A DNA stretch of 64,000 bases, from NCBI GenBank assembly GCA_028284125.1, contig JANQSI010000022.1:37104-101103 (forward strand), written 5' to 3'. The DNA is from Cyclobacteriaceae bacterium (GTDB lineage Bacteria; Bacteroidota; Bacteroidia; Cytophagales; Cyclobacteriaceae). The notes beneath the pieces were generated by a model. That model saw only the letters and a list, made by a program, of their open reading frames with translations. It was not told the DNA's origin and searched no databases. This document shows positions 18,965 through 27,401 of this stretch, piece by piece (the first letter of the stretch is position 1; each line of letters begins with the position of its first letter). A program made the position numbers and the translations under genes.

Positions 18965-19861
18965 TTAGGCTGGAACTGCTTCTGATTCTTTTTCTTTCTC
19001 GTTGATGTAATTGAAATATACATCTTCGAGATCTACAGGTTCTGAATCAAACGATCCATCAGGCTTGCTATCGCTATATACATGAATGACGGGCTTTCCA
19101 GCGATTCTTCGCTCGGAAATCACATTAAAGCTATTCTTGTGTTCTTCAAGTTCATCTTTCTCAATGGCCTTACTCCAGACCTTACCTTCAGCGGATTTTA
19201 ACGCATCAACTGGATTTCCTTCCATCAAAACGGAGCCTTGATGAATAATGGCCATTTTGGTACAAAGTTCTCTCACATCATCCACAATGTGTGTCGATAG
19301 AATTACTACTGTATTTTCGCCGATTTCACTTAAAAGATTCAAAAAACGGTTTCTTTCAGCAGGATCAAGTCCAGCGGTAGGCTCGTCAACAATGATCAAT
19401 TTTGGGCTTGAAATGAGTGCTTGTGCGATCCCGAAACGCTGTTTCATTCCACCGGAATACCCACCAAGGTTTTTATTTCTATGTTGGTAAAGGTTGGTTT
19501 TGTGTAGCAGTGCCTTTACAAGACTTTTCCTCTCTTTACTATTGGTAATTCCTTTTAATACAGCTAAATGATCCAATAGCGTTTCTGATGAGACTTTTGG
19601 ATACACACCAAACTCTTGAGGCAAGTAACCGAGAATTTTTCGCACTTCCTCTTTTTGTTTCAAAACATCCAGGTCGCCTAATGTAATTGTTCCAGTGTCC
19701 GCTTCCTGGAGGGTTGCGATCGTCCGCATTAGGCTCGATTTCCCAGCTCCATTTGGTCCTAAAAGGCCAAACATACCTGTAGGAATATCTAATGAGACAT
19801 CATTCAAAGCTTTTACCCCGTTAGGATAAGTCTTTGACAAATTCTGGATGGTTAGATTCAT
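18965..19861 (-). CDS. ABC transporter ATP-binding protein
   Basis: 298 residues. It has Walker A GPNGAGKS (35-42), ABC signature YSGGMKQR (135-142), Walker B LIIVDEP with Asp159-Glu160, and the H-loop STHIVDD. The C-terminal ~80 residues form the extension common in ABC-2 exporters. It lies 12 bases upstream of the permease/M1 fusion and clearly energises it. This is the only ABC ATPase in the window; it matches ABC-2 partners, not the MacB/LolD type, so it is not an obvious partner for the FtsX permeases. Confidence 0.95.
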   Translation of the reverse strand: MNLTIQNLSKTYPNGVKALNDVSLDIPTGMFGLLGPNGAGKSSLMRTIATLQEADTGTITLGDLDVLKQKEEVRKILGYLPQEFGVYPKVSSETLLDHLAVLKGITNSKERKSLVKALLHKTNLYQHRNKNLGGYSGGMKQRFGIAQALISSPKLIIVDEPTAGLDPAERNRFLNLLSEIGENTVVILSTHIVDDVRELCTKMAIIHQGSVLMEGNPVDALKSAEGKVWSKAIEKDELEEHKNSFNVISERRIAGKPVIHVYSDSKPDGSFDSEPVDLEDVYFNYINEKEKESEAVPA

Positions 19862-19983
19862 AAGTAGTGACTTTTAATTAATTAATGTGATGATGCATTA
19901 GTAGATGGAAAGTTATGGTTTATTACACTTTTTGTGATCAGAGGTAATTTTTCAGGTGTAAAAGGACCTCAATTAGCAATTTT

Positions 19984-20670
19984 TCACTTCGATGACTTCC
20001 ATTCTGCGTATTTGAATGAAACAGTGGCAGCATAAAGATCCACGATGATGTGAGCTAAAATGGGAAGCCATAAAGAGCCTGAGACGTAATATAGGATTGA
20101 GAATAAAAGCCCAAGTCCGGTGGCTTTGATGGCATTATTTAGCTTGGAAGTCGCGTGAGCAATTCCAAAAAGGACGTTGGCTATGAAAATGGCTATCAAT
20201 TCATGTGTCACTGGGCTTAATTGCCAAACAAGGAATCCTCTGAAAATGATTTCTTCACAGACTCCAGCGACAAATGAAGTGATAACAGCCCATTTATATT
20301 CTACTTGATTTTTTGGTAAAACGTGTTGTACTCCTTCCAACCCTTTTCCGATATACTCGACTTTTGATTCAGGGATTGTGATCTTATTGATCAACCAATA
20401 AGCCACAGCAGAAGTCACTGCAAGCAATACAATCCAAATTGGTTGGTTAATGAAACTCAGACCGATAACCGGATATTTAATTGCCTCAGCATTTAAAGAA
20501 ACCAAAACTAGAACAGCCATAACAATCAATAAAATGATGGTCTCTTTGTAAACCAGTGGAAGTTTATCCGGATTCTCTTCCAGAATTTTTATGGTTTTCT
20601 TCCCGGTTAGCAGTACGTAGGAAGGAAATAAGATTCCACAAATTACAGCGACTATTAGAGTGAGTTCCAT
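19984..20670 (-). CDS. CPBP family intramembrane metalloprotease
   Basis: 228 residues with about seven hydrophobic segments. It carries the CAAX-protease/bacteriocin-processing (ABI) signatures: EEIIFRG in GVCEEIIFRGF, then FGIAHA, then HIIVDL. These supply the Glu and His residues of an intramembrane glutamate protease. Family roles include protein maturation and bacteriocin self-immunity; the substrate here is unknown. It is 4 bases after the AraC-type gene, so regulator and protease are co-transcribed. Confidence 0.88.
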   Translation of the reverse strand: MELTLIVAVICGILFPSYVLLTGKKTIKILEENPDKLPLVYKETIILLIVMAVLVLVSLNAEAIKYPVIGLSFINQPIWIVLLAVTSAVAYWLINKITIPESKVEYIGKGLEGVQHVLPKNQVEYKWAVITSFVAGVCEEIIFRGFLVWQLSPVTHELIAIFIANVLFGIAHATSKLNNAIKATGLGLLFSILYYVSGSLWLPILAHIIVDLYAATVSFKYAEWKSSK

Positions 20671-20674
20671 CCTA

Positions 20675-21244
20675 TCATTTTTTCCGGTTCAGAATTGACT
20701 CTAAGATTTTTTGTCCCATTGCCAATTCATACTTGTTCTTAATCAATTGTTCAGGACCACTCTCATTCGTTTTTTCTCTCACGTGAAATTTTAGAGAATC
20801 CTGAATCTCTTCCATAGTCAGTCCTCTTTCTTTGATGATTTCTTCAATCTTTTGTAATGCTTCTTCCTCACTCTCGGCAACAGTAAGTATTACTTCCTGA
20901 TCGTCACCCACTTCATCTTTTAGTCTGAGAGAAATTGCCTTTAAATCATCCGGAGACAGAAGGAAGTGCTTCTTAAATGCCCGAGAAAATGTTTCGTAAT
21001 CTTTGTATCCAATCTGAGTAGCCATTTCGTGGACCATTACTTTGCCTTCGCTTATCATTTCGTACGCCTTGGCCATTTTCATTTCCTCAATAAAAATGAA
21101 AGGGGTTCGATTGGTCTCTTTCTTAAAAATCCGATGAAACTGCGAAGTAGAAAGACAGGCCACTTCAGCCAATTCTTCGAGAGTCAGAGGTAAATGCAAA
21201 TTCGTATCAATGAATTCTAGCGTACGTCCAATCCTAGGGTCCAT
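20675..21244 (-). CDS. AraC family transcriptional regulator
   Basis: 189 residues. Two helix-turn-helix motifs occupy about residues 8-105 (LTLEELAEVACLSTSQFHR and VHEMATQIGYKDYETFSRAFKKHF). There is no N-terminal sensor domain. About 75 C-terminal residues (acidic, helical, AESEEEALQKIEEIIKERG) replace it. It heads an operon with the CPBP protease. A short-form AraC with a C-terminal extension may sense a ligand through that tail, but this is inference. Confidence 0.88.
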   Translation of the reverse strand: MDPRIGRTLEFIDTNLHLPLTLEELAEVACLSTSQFHRIFKKETNRTPFIFIEEMKMAKAYEMISEGKVMVHEMATQIGYKDYETFSRAFKKHFLLSPDDLKAISLRLKDEVGDDQEVILTVAESEEEALQKIEEIIKERGLTMEEIQDSLKFHVREKTNESGPEQLIKNKYELAMGQKILESILNRKK

Positions 21245-21333
21245 AGATTTTCAAAACTAAGAACTCAACCAGTTCACATGTATGACAAATCTTGCTGACT
21301 TGTAATTGAAGTTATATATAAAGTATCCAGTAA

Positions 21334-22188
21334 TTAGCCGCAACCTTCGCGCATGAGCTTTTCCTCGCTGAAATTTTTTGGTATAGGGACAGATTCGATG
21401 GCCCTAAGCCAATCGCTTTCCAACTCATTTATTCCAAAACCATAAATTGAAGCAAAGTAACGGAATCCTTGTCTCCACAGCAATTTCATTTTGTCGACCC
21501 CATAATTCTCATATAGATACTTAAATATCCCAGCACTCTGGACGTAGGCGAGGAGATCATTATCTCTTGCTTTCTCATCAAACTGATTGATTAATTCGGC
21601 AAGCGTGAAAAGTCTGTTCCTGGAATGATAGTAGGCATTAATCGAATACATGGGATTGTCATAATGGCAAAAATTATCTGTATAAGTAGCTCCACCTTCA
21701 TTTAGCAATCGACTAGTCTCACCCCAGGTTTCGTAAGAGATGGAGTGAAAGATCTCATGTTTGAATTGTGGTCGGATTTGGTCGTTGAAAACAAAGAAGA
21801 CAAAATCATGACCTGGTACAGATCCACCTTTTATATGGTATCCCATTAGCTGCTGCATTTCATCTTCAGAATCGACAGCTAAGAGTCGAATACCATATGG
21901 ATATGAATTAATTTCTAAAACAGATTTGATTCTTGCAAAAGCTTCGTCAAGCTCAGTTTTAATCCGATCAAGGTTATTAGCAGTGTATGAATCTTCTTTG
22001 AAATAGACCCGAAATTGGCTATGTTCAACTTTATTCAAGGAGCTACTATCAATAAATTTTGATACAAACTGACTTTTAGGCCTGAATACAAACTCTTTCC
22101 GAGTTTCTTGATTACTAGCTTCTTTAGTTGGTGTTCCGCAAGTGCACAGAAGAAAGAGCATTACTAGATAAACTGCTGAGTGTTTCAT
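21334..22188 (-). CDS. Putative HExxH metallopeptidase-like lipoprotein
   Basis: 284 residues with a lipoprotein-like signal (LFLLCTCG, lipidation at Cys15 or Cys17). A gluzincin-like site is visible: His144-Glu145-x-x-His148 in KHEIFHSI, followed by Glu164 in RLLNEGGATY, like the 'peptidase MA' fold (helix, HExxH, then an NEG motif). The family is not recognised beyond this pattern. If active it would act at the outer membrane or in the periplasm. It is probably monocistronic, between AraC and a divergent transporter gene. Confidence 0.7.
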   Translation of the reverse strand: MKHSAVYLVMLFLLCTCGTPTKEASNQETRKEFVFRPKSQFVSKFIDSSSLNKVEHSQFRVYFKEDSYTANNLDRIKTELDEAFARIKSVLEINSYPYGIRLLAVDSEDEMQQLMGYHIKGGSVPGHDFVFFVFNDQIRPQFKHEIFHSISYETWGETSRLLNEGGATYTDNFCHYDNPMYSINAYYHSRNRLFTLAELINQFDEKARDNDLLAYVQSAGIFKYLYENYGVDKMKLLWRQGFRYFASIYGFGINELESDWLRAIESVPIPKNFSEEKLMREGCG

Positions 22189-22304
22189 GGTTTTGATCCG
22201 TTGACACTTTGAAAAACGAGCATTGAAGAATAGAGTTGATGAGTTTGAGGTTATAACACTCTTGCCTTTCAGATTAGTTATATTGGACCTTCAAAACCAA
22301 CCTA

Positions 22305-23600
22305 ATGCTCAACGACAAAAAAATCATCAACGCTTGGTGCCTGTATGACTGGGCGAATTCCGTCTACTCTCTTACCATTACTTCGGCGATTTTCCCCATT
22401 TATTACCAAGCAGTCACAGTAAGTGAAACTGGTAGTGATCGCGTTAATTTCTTTGGGATAGAAGTCGTGAACTCGGTGCTTTACTCTTACGCTTTGTCAG
22501 CTTCTTTTTTGTTAGTGGCTATTGTACTTCCTATACTTTCAGGTATTGCAGATTATGCAGGAAAAAAGAAATTCTTCCTTAAGATTTTCATGTTCATTGG
22601 TTCTTTTTCTTGTATCGGACTTTTCTTTTTTACTGGAGAAAATGTGGAGTGGGGAATCCTCTGTTCTGTTTTTGCAAGTGTGGGATACTCCGGTAGCCTA
22701 GTTTTTTACGACGCTTTTTTGAGTGAAATTGTCACTGAAGACAAACGTGACATTGTCAGTGCGAAGGGATATTCTTATGGCTATATCGGTGGAGTGGTTT
22801 TGCTTGTGATCAATTTAGTAGTCATTCAAATGTACGATTCGTTTGGATTGCCCAACGAAGGTATGGCATCCAGAGTAGCATTTCTCACCGTTGGTGTTTG
22901 GTGGATAGGTTTTTCACTCTATGCAATTTCCAAACTTCCCGAAAACGTTCACGGCAGAAAACCAGAGGGGCATTTTCTATTAAACGGATATAAAGAATTG
23001 GCCAATGTTTGGAAGCAAATGAGTGAGATGCCAATGATGAAAAAATACCTGTTGGCGTTTTTCTTCTATAATATGGGCGTTCAAACGATCATGTATTTAG
23101 CGGCTACATTCGGGTCTAAAGAGCTGCAAATGGAAGCTTCTAAATTGATCATGACCATTCTGTTGATTCAGTTTGTTGGTGTAGCAGGTTCTTATCTCTT
23201 TGCTTATGTCTCCAAGATGAAGGGAAATATTCAATCATTGATGATCATGATTGTAATTTGGATTATTTGTAGTGTGAGTGCCTATTTTGTAAATCAAGAA
23301 CTTCAGTTTTTTGCTTTAGCTGGAGTTGTGGGTCTGGTGATGGGTGGAATTCAATCACTTTCTCGAGCTACTTTTTCCAAGGTGATGCCTCAGGACACAG
23401 TCGATACCGCCTCATTCTTTAGCTTCTATGATGTTACTTACAACTTATCAATTGTCTTTGGAACGTTCGTTTACGGTTATATAGAAATGGTGACAGGAAG
23501 CATGAGAAATAGTGCCTTGGCCTTGGCCTCTTTCTTCGTGATCGGTATTCTCTTTCTCACTCAGGTTAAGTTAAAGGATGCATCCCCTCAAGCTGCCTGA
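22305..23600 (+). CDS. MFS transporter, UMF1/Atg22-like family
   Basis: 431 residues with about 12 membrane helices. The opening (INAWCLYDWANSVYSLTITSAIFPIYY) is the signature of the UMF1/Atg22-like MFS family. Additional typical segments are SGIADYAGKKKFFLK (cytoplasmic loop 2-3) and GGIQSLSRATFSKVMPQ in the second half. The substrate is not known; Atg22 exports amino acids from yeast vacuoles. Its 3' end overlaps the next gene by 23 bases. Confidence 0.9.
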   Translation: MLNDKKIINAWCLYDWANSVYSLTITSAIFPIYYQAVTVSETGSDRVNFFGIEVVNSVLYSYALSASFLLVAIVLPILSGIADYAGKKKFFLKIFMFIGSFSCIGLFFFTGENVEWGILCSVFASVGYSGSLVFYDAFLSEIVTEDKRDIVSAKGYSYGYIGGVVLLVINLVVIQMYDSFGLPNEGMASRVAFLTVGVWWIGFSLYAISKLPENVHGRKPEGHFLLNGYKELANVWKQMSEMPMMKKYLLAFFFYNMGVQTIMYLAATFGSKELQMEASKLIMTILLIQFVGVAGSYLFAYVSKMKGNIQSLMIMIVIWIICSVSAYFVNQELQFFALAGVVGLVMGGIQSLSRATFSKVMPQDTVDTASFFSFYDVTYNLSIVFGTFVYGYIEMVTGSMRNSALALASFFVIGILFLTQVKLKDASPQAA

Positions 23601-24003
23601 GTACAATACAAAGGTTCGTGATGAAGAGATCTTCTGTCTGGTAAGGAAAAAATGGGTGGCGCTGACTCCCGAAGAATGGGTTCGGCAAAATTTTCTAAAC
23701 CTTTTAATAGAGCATCTCAATTACCCTAAAGGAATGATTAAGTTGGAGCAGTCCATTCAATATTTTAAAAATCTCAAGCGATCCGATATTACTATCCTTG
23801 ATAGTGAGGGTGGAGTTTTTCTTTTAGTGGAATGTAAATCTTATAAGACCAAATTGTCCGAACAGACTGTTTTGCAGCTATCGCAATACAATAAAATTTT
23901 GGACTCGAAATACTTGGCAATGACTAATGGGCTGAAACATTTCATTTGGCAAAAAGGCGAGGCTGGCTTTGAACAAATTTCCTCTTTCCCCTCGTTTAGT
24001 TAG
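23578..24003 (+). CDS. HsdR N-terminal (PD-(D/E)XK-like) domain protein
   Basis: 141 residues matching the type I restriction enzyme R-protein N-terminal domain found as a stand-alone protein in Bacteroidota. The nuclease-like core shows RSDITILD (Asp of motif II) and VFLLVECKSYK (ECK, the E-x-K part), with a downstream QLSQYN helix. It is not part of a restriction system: no HsdS or HsdM is present. It is cytoplasmic and its function is unestablished. It overlaps the transporter gene by 23 bases and is therefore probably coupled. Confidence 0.8.
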   Translation: MHPLKLPEYNTKVRDEEIFCLVRKKWVALTPEEWVRQNFLNLLIEHLNYPKGMIKLEQSIQYFKNLKRSDITILDSEGGVFLLVECKSYKTKLSEQTVLQLSQYNKILDSKYLAMTNGLKHFIWQKGEAGFEQISSFPSFS

Positions 24004-24016
24004 TATTTTTAAGTTC

Positions 24017-24256
24017 ATGAAATTGAGCAAAAGGGAACTTAGAAAGCGACAAAATCAAAACATTGCACGGATAGCTACGGCCATTCTTGGCTTGCTGATC
24101 TTGATATTTCTAATTTTCGAGCTGATAGCCACGGATTCAATTTCGAAGTTTGGCTATTTCCGTTTCGTGCTTATCATTGTTTGGCCTTCCATCATCTCCA
24201 TCCTTTTCTGGAAATTTATGGTTGAAGAGAGAAAGCTGAAAGAACACTCCAAGTAG
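24017..24256 (+). CDS. Small two-helix membrane protein
   Basis: 79 residues starting MKLSKRELRKRQNQN at 24017; the longer frame from 23969 would overlap the previous gene. There is a basic N-terminus, then two membrane helices (about 20-42 and 50-70), then a charged tail (EERKLKEHSK). No family recognised. It lies just upstream of the FtsB/DivIC-like gene, so an envelope role is plausible but unproven. Confidence 0.65.
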   Translation: MKLSKRELRKRQNQNIARIATAILGLLILIFLIFELIATDSISKFGYFRFVLIIVWPSIISILFWKFMVEERKLKEHSK

Positions 24257-24337
24257 CACTTTTTAGGGCTAAAATCGTTATTTTTACAATAGATATCTGC
24301 TGAGTTCTTGAAACAAACCACCCTCAACACAAAGCAG

Positions 24338-24634
24338 ATGAAAAAAATCTTAGATCGAGTTCCCTCTTTTTTTAAGAGCTTCTATTTTCTATCGACGCTC
24401 TTCTTTTTGTTTTGGTTGTCATTCATTGATAGCAATGATCTATTTCTTCAGCGAGAACTAAAGGTGAAGCAATCCGAACTGATTGAAGCGAAGAAGTTTT
24501 ATGAAGATAAAATCCTGGAAGTCAAAAATGACCGAGAAGCATTGTTGAATAATTCTGAGCTTTTAGAGAAGATCGCCAGGGAAAAGTATTTAATGAAAAA
24601 AGCGAACGAAGATCTTTACATCATCGTTGATTAG
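24338..24634 (+). CDS. FtsB/DivIC-like septum formation initiator
   Basis: 98 residues: a short basic cytoplasmic tail, one membrane helix (about 15-35), then a periplasmic coiled coil (about 40-75). It ends in the family's conserved ELLEKIAREKYLMKKANEDLYI motif. These proteins join FtsL and FtsQ in the divisome. The start was chosen at the ATG giving MKKILDRVP; the upstream frame begins with TTG and adds no conserved residues. It is 2 bases before the following outer-membrane protein gene. Confidence 0.88.
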   Translation: MKKILDRVPSFFKSFYFLSTLFFLFWLSFIDSNDLFLQRELKVKQSELIEAKKFYEDKILEVKNDREALLNNSELLEKIAREKYLMKKANEDLYIIVD

Positions 24635-24636
24635 GT

Positions 24637-25161
24637 ATGAGATTTTCGCTCACCGCACTATTAATTATTGTCGTTCTTGGTGTTTCTGCCCAGAATAGAT
24701 TATCTGACAGAATCTATTTTGGTGGAGGCTTTGGCTTGAACGCCGGAAGTGATGTAACAAACATTAGCCTTTCTCCTCAAGTTGGCTATAAAATCACAGA
24801 ACGCTACTCTGCTGGTGTAGGAGTTACTTATCAATATGTGAAAATTCGAAATTTTGAATCCAGCATAAATAACTACGGCTGGAGCGTCTTTAACAGATTC
24901 AACATCACTCGACAGTTTTTTTTATACGGGGAATATGAAAATCTTCAATTTGAATTTTTCACCTCAATTTCACCCGAACGGACATCCAGAGAAGGATTTA
25001 ACAGTCTCTTGTTTGGTGCAGGTTATACAGAATCCTTAGCAGGAAGAGCTTCTTTTAGTATTGCTGCGTTGTACAATGTCCTATACGATCCTGCTGATCT
25101 AACACAGCCTTATGATAGTCCATGGGTAGTAAGAGCTGGTGTAGGAATAGGGCTTTTTTAA
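24637..25161 (+). CDS. Small outer-membrane beta-barrel protein
   Basis: 174 residues with a signal peptide (MRFSLTALLIIVVLGVSAQ). Alternating hydrophobic and aromatic strands follow (FGGGFGLNAGS, YSAGVGVTYQY, LFGAGYTESL, WVVRAGVGIGLF), ending in a terminal aromatic Phe as barrels do. This fits an eight-stranded OmpA/OmpW-like barrel. Function unknown. It follows the FtsB-like gene by 2 bases and is convergent with the SiaC gene. Confidence 0.75.
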   Translation: MRFSLTALLIIVVLGVSAQNRLSDRIYFGGGFGLNAGSDVTNISLSPQVGYKITERYSAGVGVTYQYVKIRNFESSINNYGWSVFNRFNITRQFFLYGEYENLQFEFFTSISPERTSREGFNSLLFGAGYTESLAGRASFSIAALYNVLYDPADLTQPYDSPWVVRAGVGIGLF

Positions 25162-25170
25162 GAAAGAGGT

Positions 25171-25557
25171 CTAGTAATCAACAAAATCTTCTTCTTCAAC
25201 GAAGTTGAACTCCAGGTCTAGCAGTTCGCTATAATCTTCGCCGGCTTCAAACATATCCTCATCCATTGGTTCATAATACCAGTTGATATTTATGTCAGTC
25301 CCCGATGTTTGGATTTGCTTTAGTTGCTTAAAAAGGTCGTATAAGCATTTAGAAGAGCTTGTGTTGAAATACTCTAGTTTAATGTCAACATTGAGTTCAG
25401 GGGTAGTAACATTGTCCTGTTTTAATGCATCCATCAATGGAGAATAAAAGAGCACGCTGTTTTCTGGGCTTGATCTACCAACTAATTTGACAGAGCCTTC
25501 CTCCATATTCAGGTCAATACCTGGTGTAGTCCGTGTAGGATCTTTGTGGTAAATCAT
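25171..25557 (-). CDS. SiaC family (DUF1987) regulatory phosphoprotein
   Basis: 128 residues. The N-terminal strand GSVKLVGRSSPENSVLFYSPLMDAL and the motif LEYFNTSSSKCLYDLF identify SiaC/DUF1987. In SiaC the Thr in the NTSSSK loop is phosphorylated by a SiaB-type kinase, controlling a switch linked to c-di-GMP signalling in Pseudomonas. No SiaA/B/D gene is near here. The Asp/Glu-rich C-terminus is characteristic. Confidence 0.88.
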   Translation of the reverse strand: MIYHKDPTRTTPGIDLNMEEGSVKLVGRSSPENSVLFYSPLMDALKQDNVTTPELNVDIKLEYFNTSSSKCLYDLFKQLKQIQTSGTDININWYYEPMDEDMFEAGEDYSELLDLEFNFVEEEDFVDY

Positions 25558-25747
25558 TAGGGCGATAATTAAATTAGAGCAATAAGTAAGTTTACTTAGA
25601 ACACGCCGATTTTAAAAAAAAGTTAGACGAGCGCCCTAAAAGTTTCGGTGTATTTTCCGAATTACCTGATCAGTCTCTTGGATTAAGACAATTTTTTCTT
25701 CAAAAAATTAAAGGTGAAATTTTAGGTCAGTGATTACCGAAATGTGG

Positions 25748-26173
25748 TCAATTTTGTCCTTCATAACTGTTTTTTAGAATGTTGACAGAGTTCTTTATCA
25801 ACTTTTCTAAAATTTTCAAGTCAATATCCGCGAGCTTATTGACGTACAAACATCCAACGCTCATTTTGTGTTTTCCCAACTTATCAAGTAACTCTTCCTT
25901 GCCTTCAAAACCTCCCATCATGTATACCGTCATACTTTGCTTACGAGGTGAAAAGCCTGCGAGAAACCAGTCACCTTCACGACCAGTTTTGTATTTGTAA
26001 TGATAATTGCCAAAACCAACAATTGACGTTCCCCACATGACCGGTTTTTCTCCTGTGACCTTTCCAATGATCTTTAATAGTTCCCTGCAATCATCTCTTT
26101 TGGTTTCTGATTCTACAGAATCGATGAATTCTTCCACACTGGAGTCAGTGGGTTTAGTTTTAAGTTCAGCCAT
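25748..26173 (-). CDS. DUF1801 domain-containing protein
   Basis: 141 residues of the DUF1801/YdhG-like family: SVEEFIDSVES near the start, PVMWGTSIVGFGNYHYKY with the invariant WG(T/Y) motif, and GDWFLAGFSPRKQSMTVYM. Members are small cytoplasmic proteins, structurally SufE-independent, with no established biochemical role. It lies 15 bases after the Ldh-family dehydrogenase stop, so it is probably in that operon. Confidence 0.82.
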   Translation of the reverse strand: MAELKTKPTDSSVEEFIDSVESETKRDDCRELLKIIGKVTGEKPVMWGTSIVGFGNYHYKYKTGREGDWFLAGFSPRKQSMTVYMMGGFEGKEELLDKLGKHKMSVGCLYVNKLADIDLKILEKLIKNSVNILKNSYEGQN

Positions 26174-26188
26174 GATGTTCCTTTGGTT

Positions 26189-27286
26189 CTAGTTTAGAGA
26201 ATTATCTAAAGATACCCCAAACTTTTCGCCCATTTGAATCAATTCTTCGACAACTGGAAGAAGTAGTGGAATTCCTTCACGGGATCGTTGTTCTTCCATT
26301 TCCCGTTCAGGGTCGCCGGGTATAAGTACCTTTTCTTCACCATCTACCGTTTCGGATTCCCGGAATCGTTTAATCCAGTTGTCCATGTGGTACTTAAACT
26401 CATCAGCTTCTCTAAATGCATCAATACGCATAGCACCAAAAAAATGTCCCAGTCCTTCACCTACAGGGTTTGGATTAGGTTCAATGAACGCTACAAAAGG
26501 TGGAACCCACGGGCCGTAATTTGCTCCTGATAGAACAGCCGAAAGAATATCCACAACAGCGCCAAGTGCATAGCCCTTGTGCGAGCCATGTTCTCTATCT
26601 CCACCCAATGGGCGCATGGAACCGCCATTGATCAAGCCTCTTGCGTCTGTGGTGATGTTCCCTTCTTTGTCTTGAAGCCAGCCTTCCGGTGCATTTTTCC
26701 CTTTTCGCTGAAGTACTTCCAGTTTTCCGTTTGCGGCTGTAGTTGTAGCCATGTCTAACACGAAGGGAGGTTGGTCCTTAGTTGGAATGGCGATGGAAAT
26801 AGGGTTTGTTCCAAGTAATCGTTCTCTTGAAAAAGTGGGAGAGACCAACGGGCTTGCATTGGTAAGTGAAATTCCGATGCAGTCATGTTCTAAAGCCATC
26901 ATGGCGTGATATCCGGCAATTCCGTAATGATTGGAGTTTTTCACAGAGACCCATCCTGAACCCACCTCTTTTGCCTTGTTGATGGCAACATTCATTGCAT
27001 GAGGCCCAACAACCAACCCTAAACCTAAATCACCGTCAACGACTGCAGTCGAAGGAGTCTCATGAGCAATTGTTATTTTAGGATTCGCATTTAGTCTACC
27101 TTTCTCATGAAGTCTCACGTAACCCGACAATCTTGCTACTCCATGAGAATCAACACCACGTAGATCCGCACTGACAAGCACGTTAGCCGCTTGGTCAGCA
27201 TCACTTTGAGGACATCCAATTTTTTGAAGAAGTTGAGTGGTAAATCGAAACAGATCTTCTTTCGAATAAAGCGTTACCTCTGCCAT
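26189..27286 (-). CDS. Ldh family (type 2 malate/L-lactate) oxidoreductase
   Basis: 365 residues of the malate/L-sulfolactate/L-lactate dehydrogenase family, an NAD(P)-dependent fold unrelated to the Rossmann LDHs. Signatures include DLRGVDSHGVARLSGYV (catalytic His48-His58 region), WVSVKNSNHYGIAGYHAMMA (catalytic His in NHYG), and LLGTNPISIAIP. Substrate could be malate, lactate, sulfolactate or ureidoglycolate. It is full length and first in a pair with DUF1801. Confidence 0.9.
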   Translation of the reverse strand: MAEVTLYSKEDLFRFTTQLLQKIGCPQSDADQAANVLVSADLRGVDSHGVARLSGYVRLHEKGRLNANPKITIAHETPSTAVVDGDLGLGLVVGPHAMNVAINKAKEVGSGWVSVKNSNHYGIAGYHAMMALEHDCIGISLTNASPLVSPTFSRERLLGTNPISIAIPTKDQPPFVLDMATTTAANGKLEVLQRKGKNAPEGWLQDKEGNITTDARGLINGGSMRPLGGDREHGSHKGYALGAVVDILSAVLSGANYGPWVPPFVAFIEPNPNPVGEGLGHFFGAMRIDAFREADEFKYHMDNWIKRFRESETVDGEEKVLIPGDPEREMEEQRSREGIPLLLPVVEELIQMGEKFGVSLDNSLN

Positions 27287-27401
27287 CGAGCAATATTATA
27301 TAGAGTTCAGTATTAAATTTCACAAAAAGTAGCTGTTTGGTACCTCTTATCAAGACGTTACAAAATTTTCTCGTGTAATTATCACATGGATTCCATGTAA
27401 A

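Noticed and set aside
21290..21313. Possible further CAAGT/ACTTG heptamer array upstream of the AraC gene
   Set aside because: Only two to three units and no exact phase; treated as chance.
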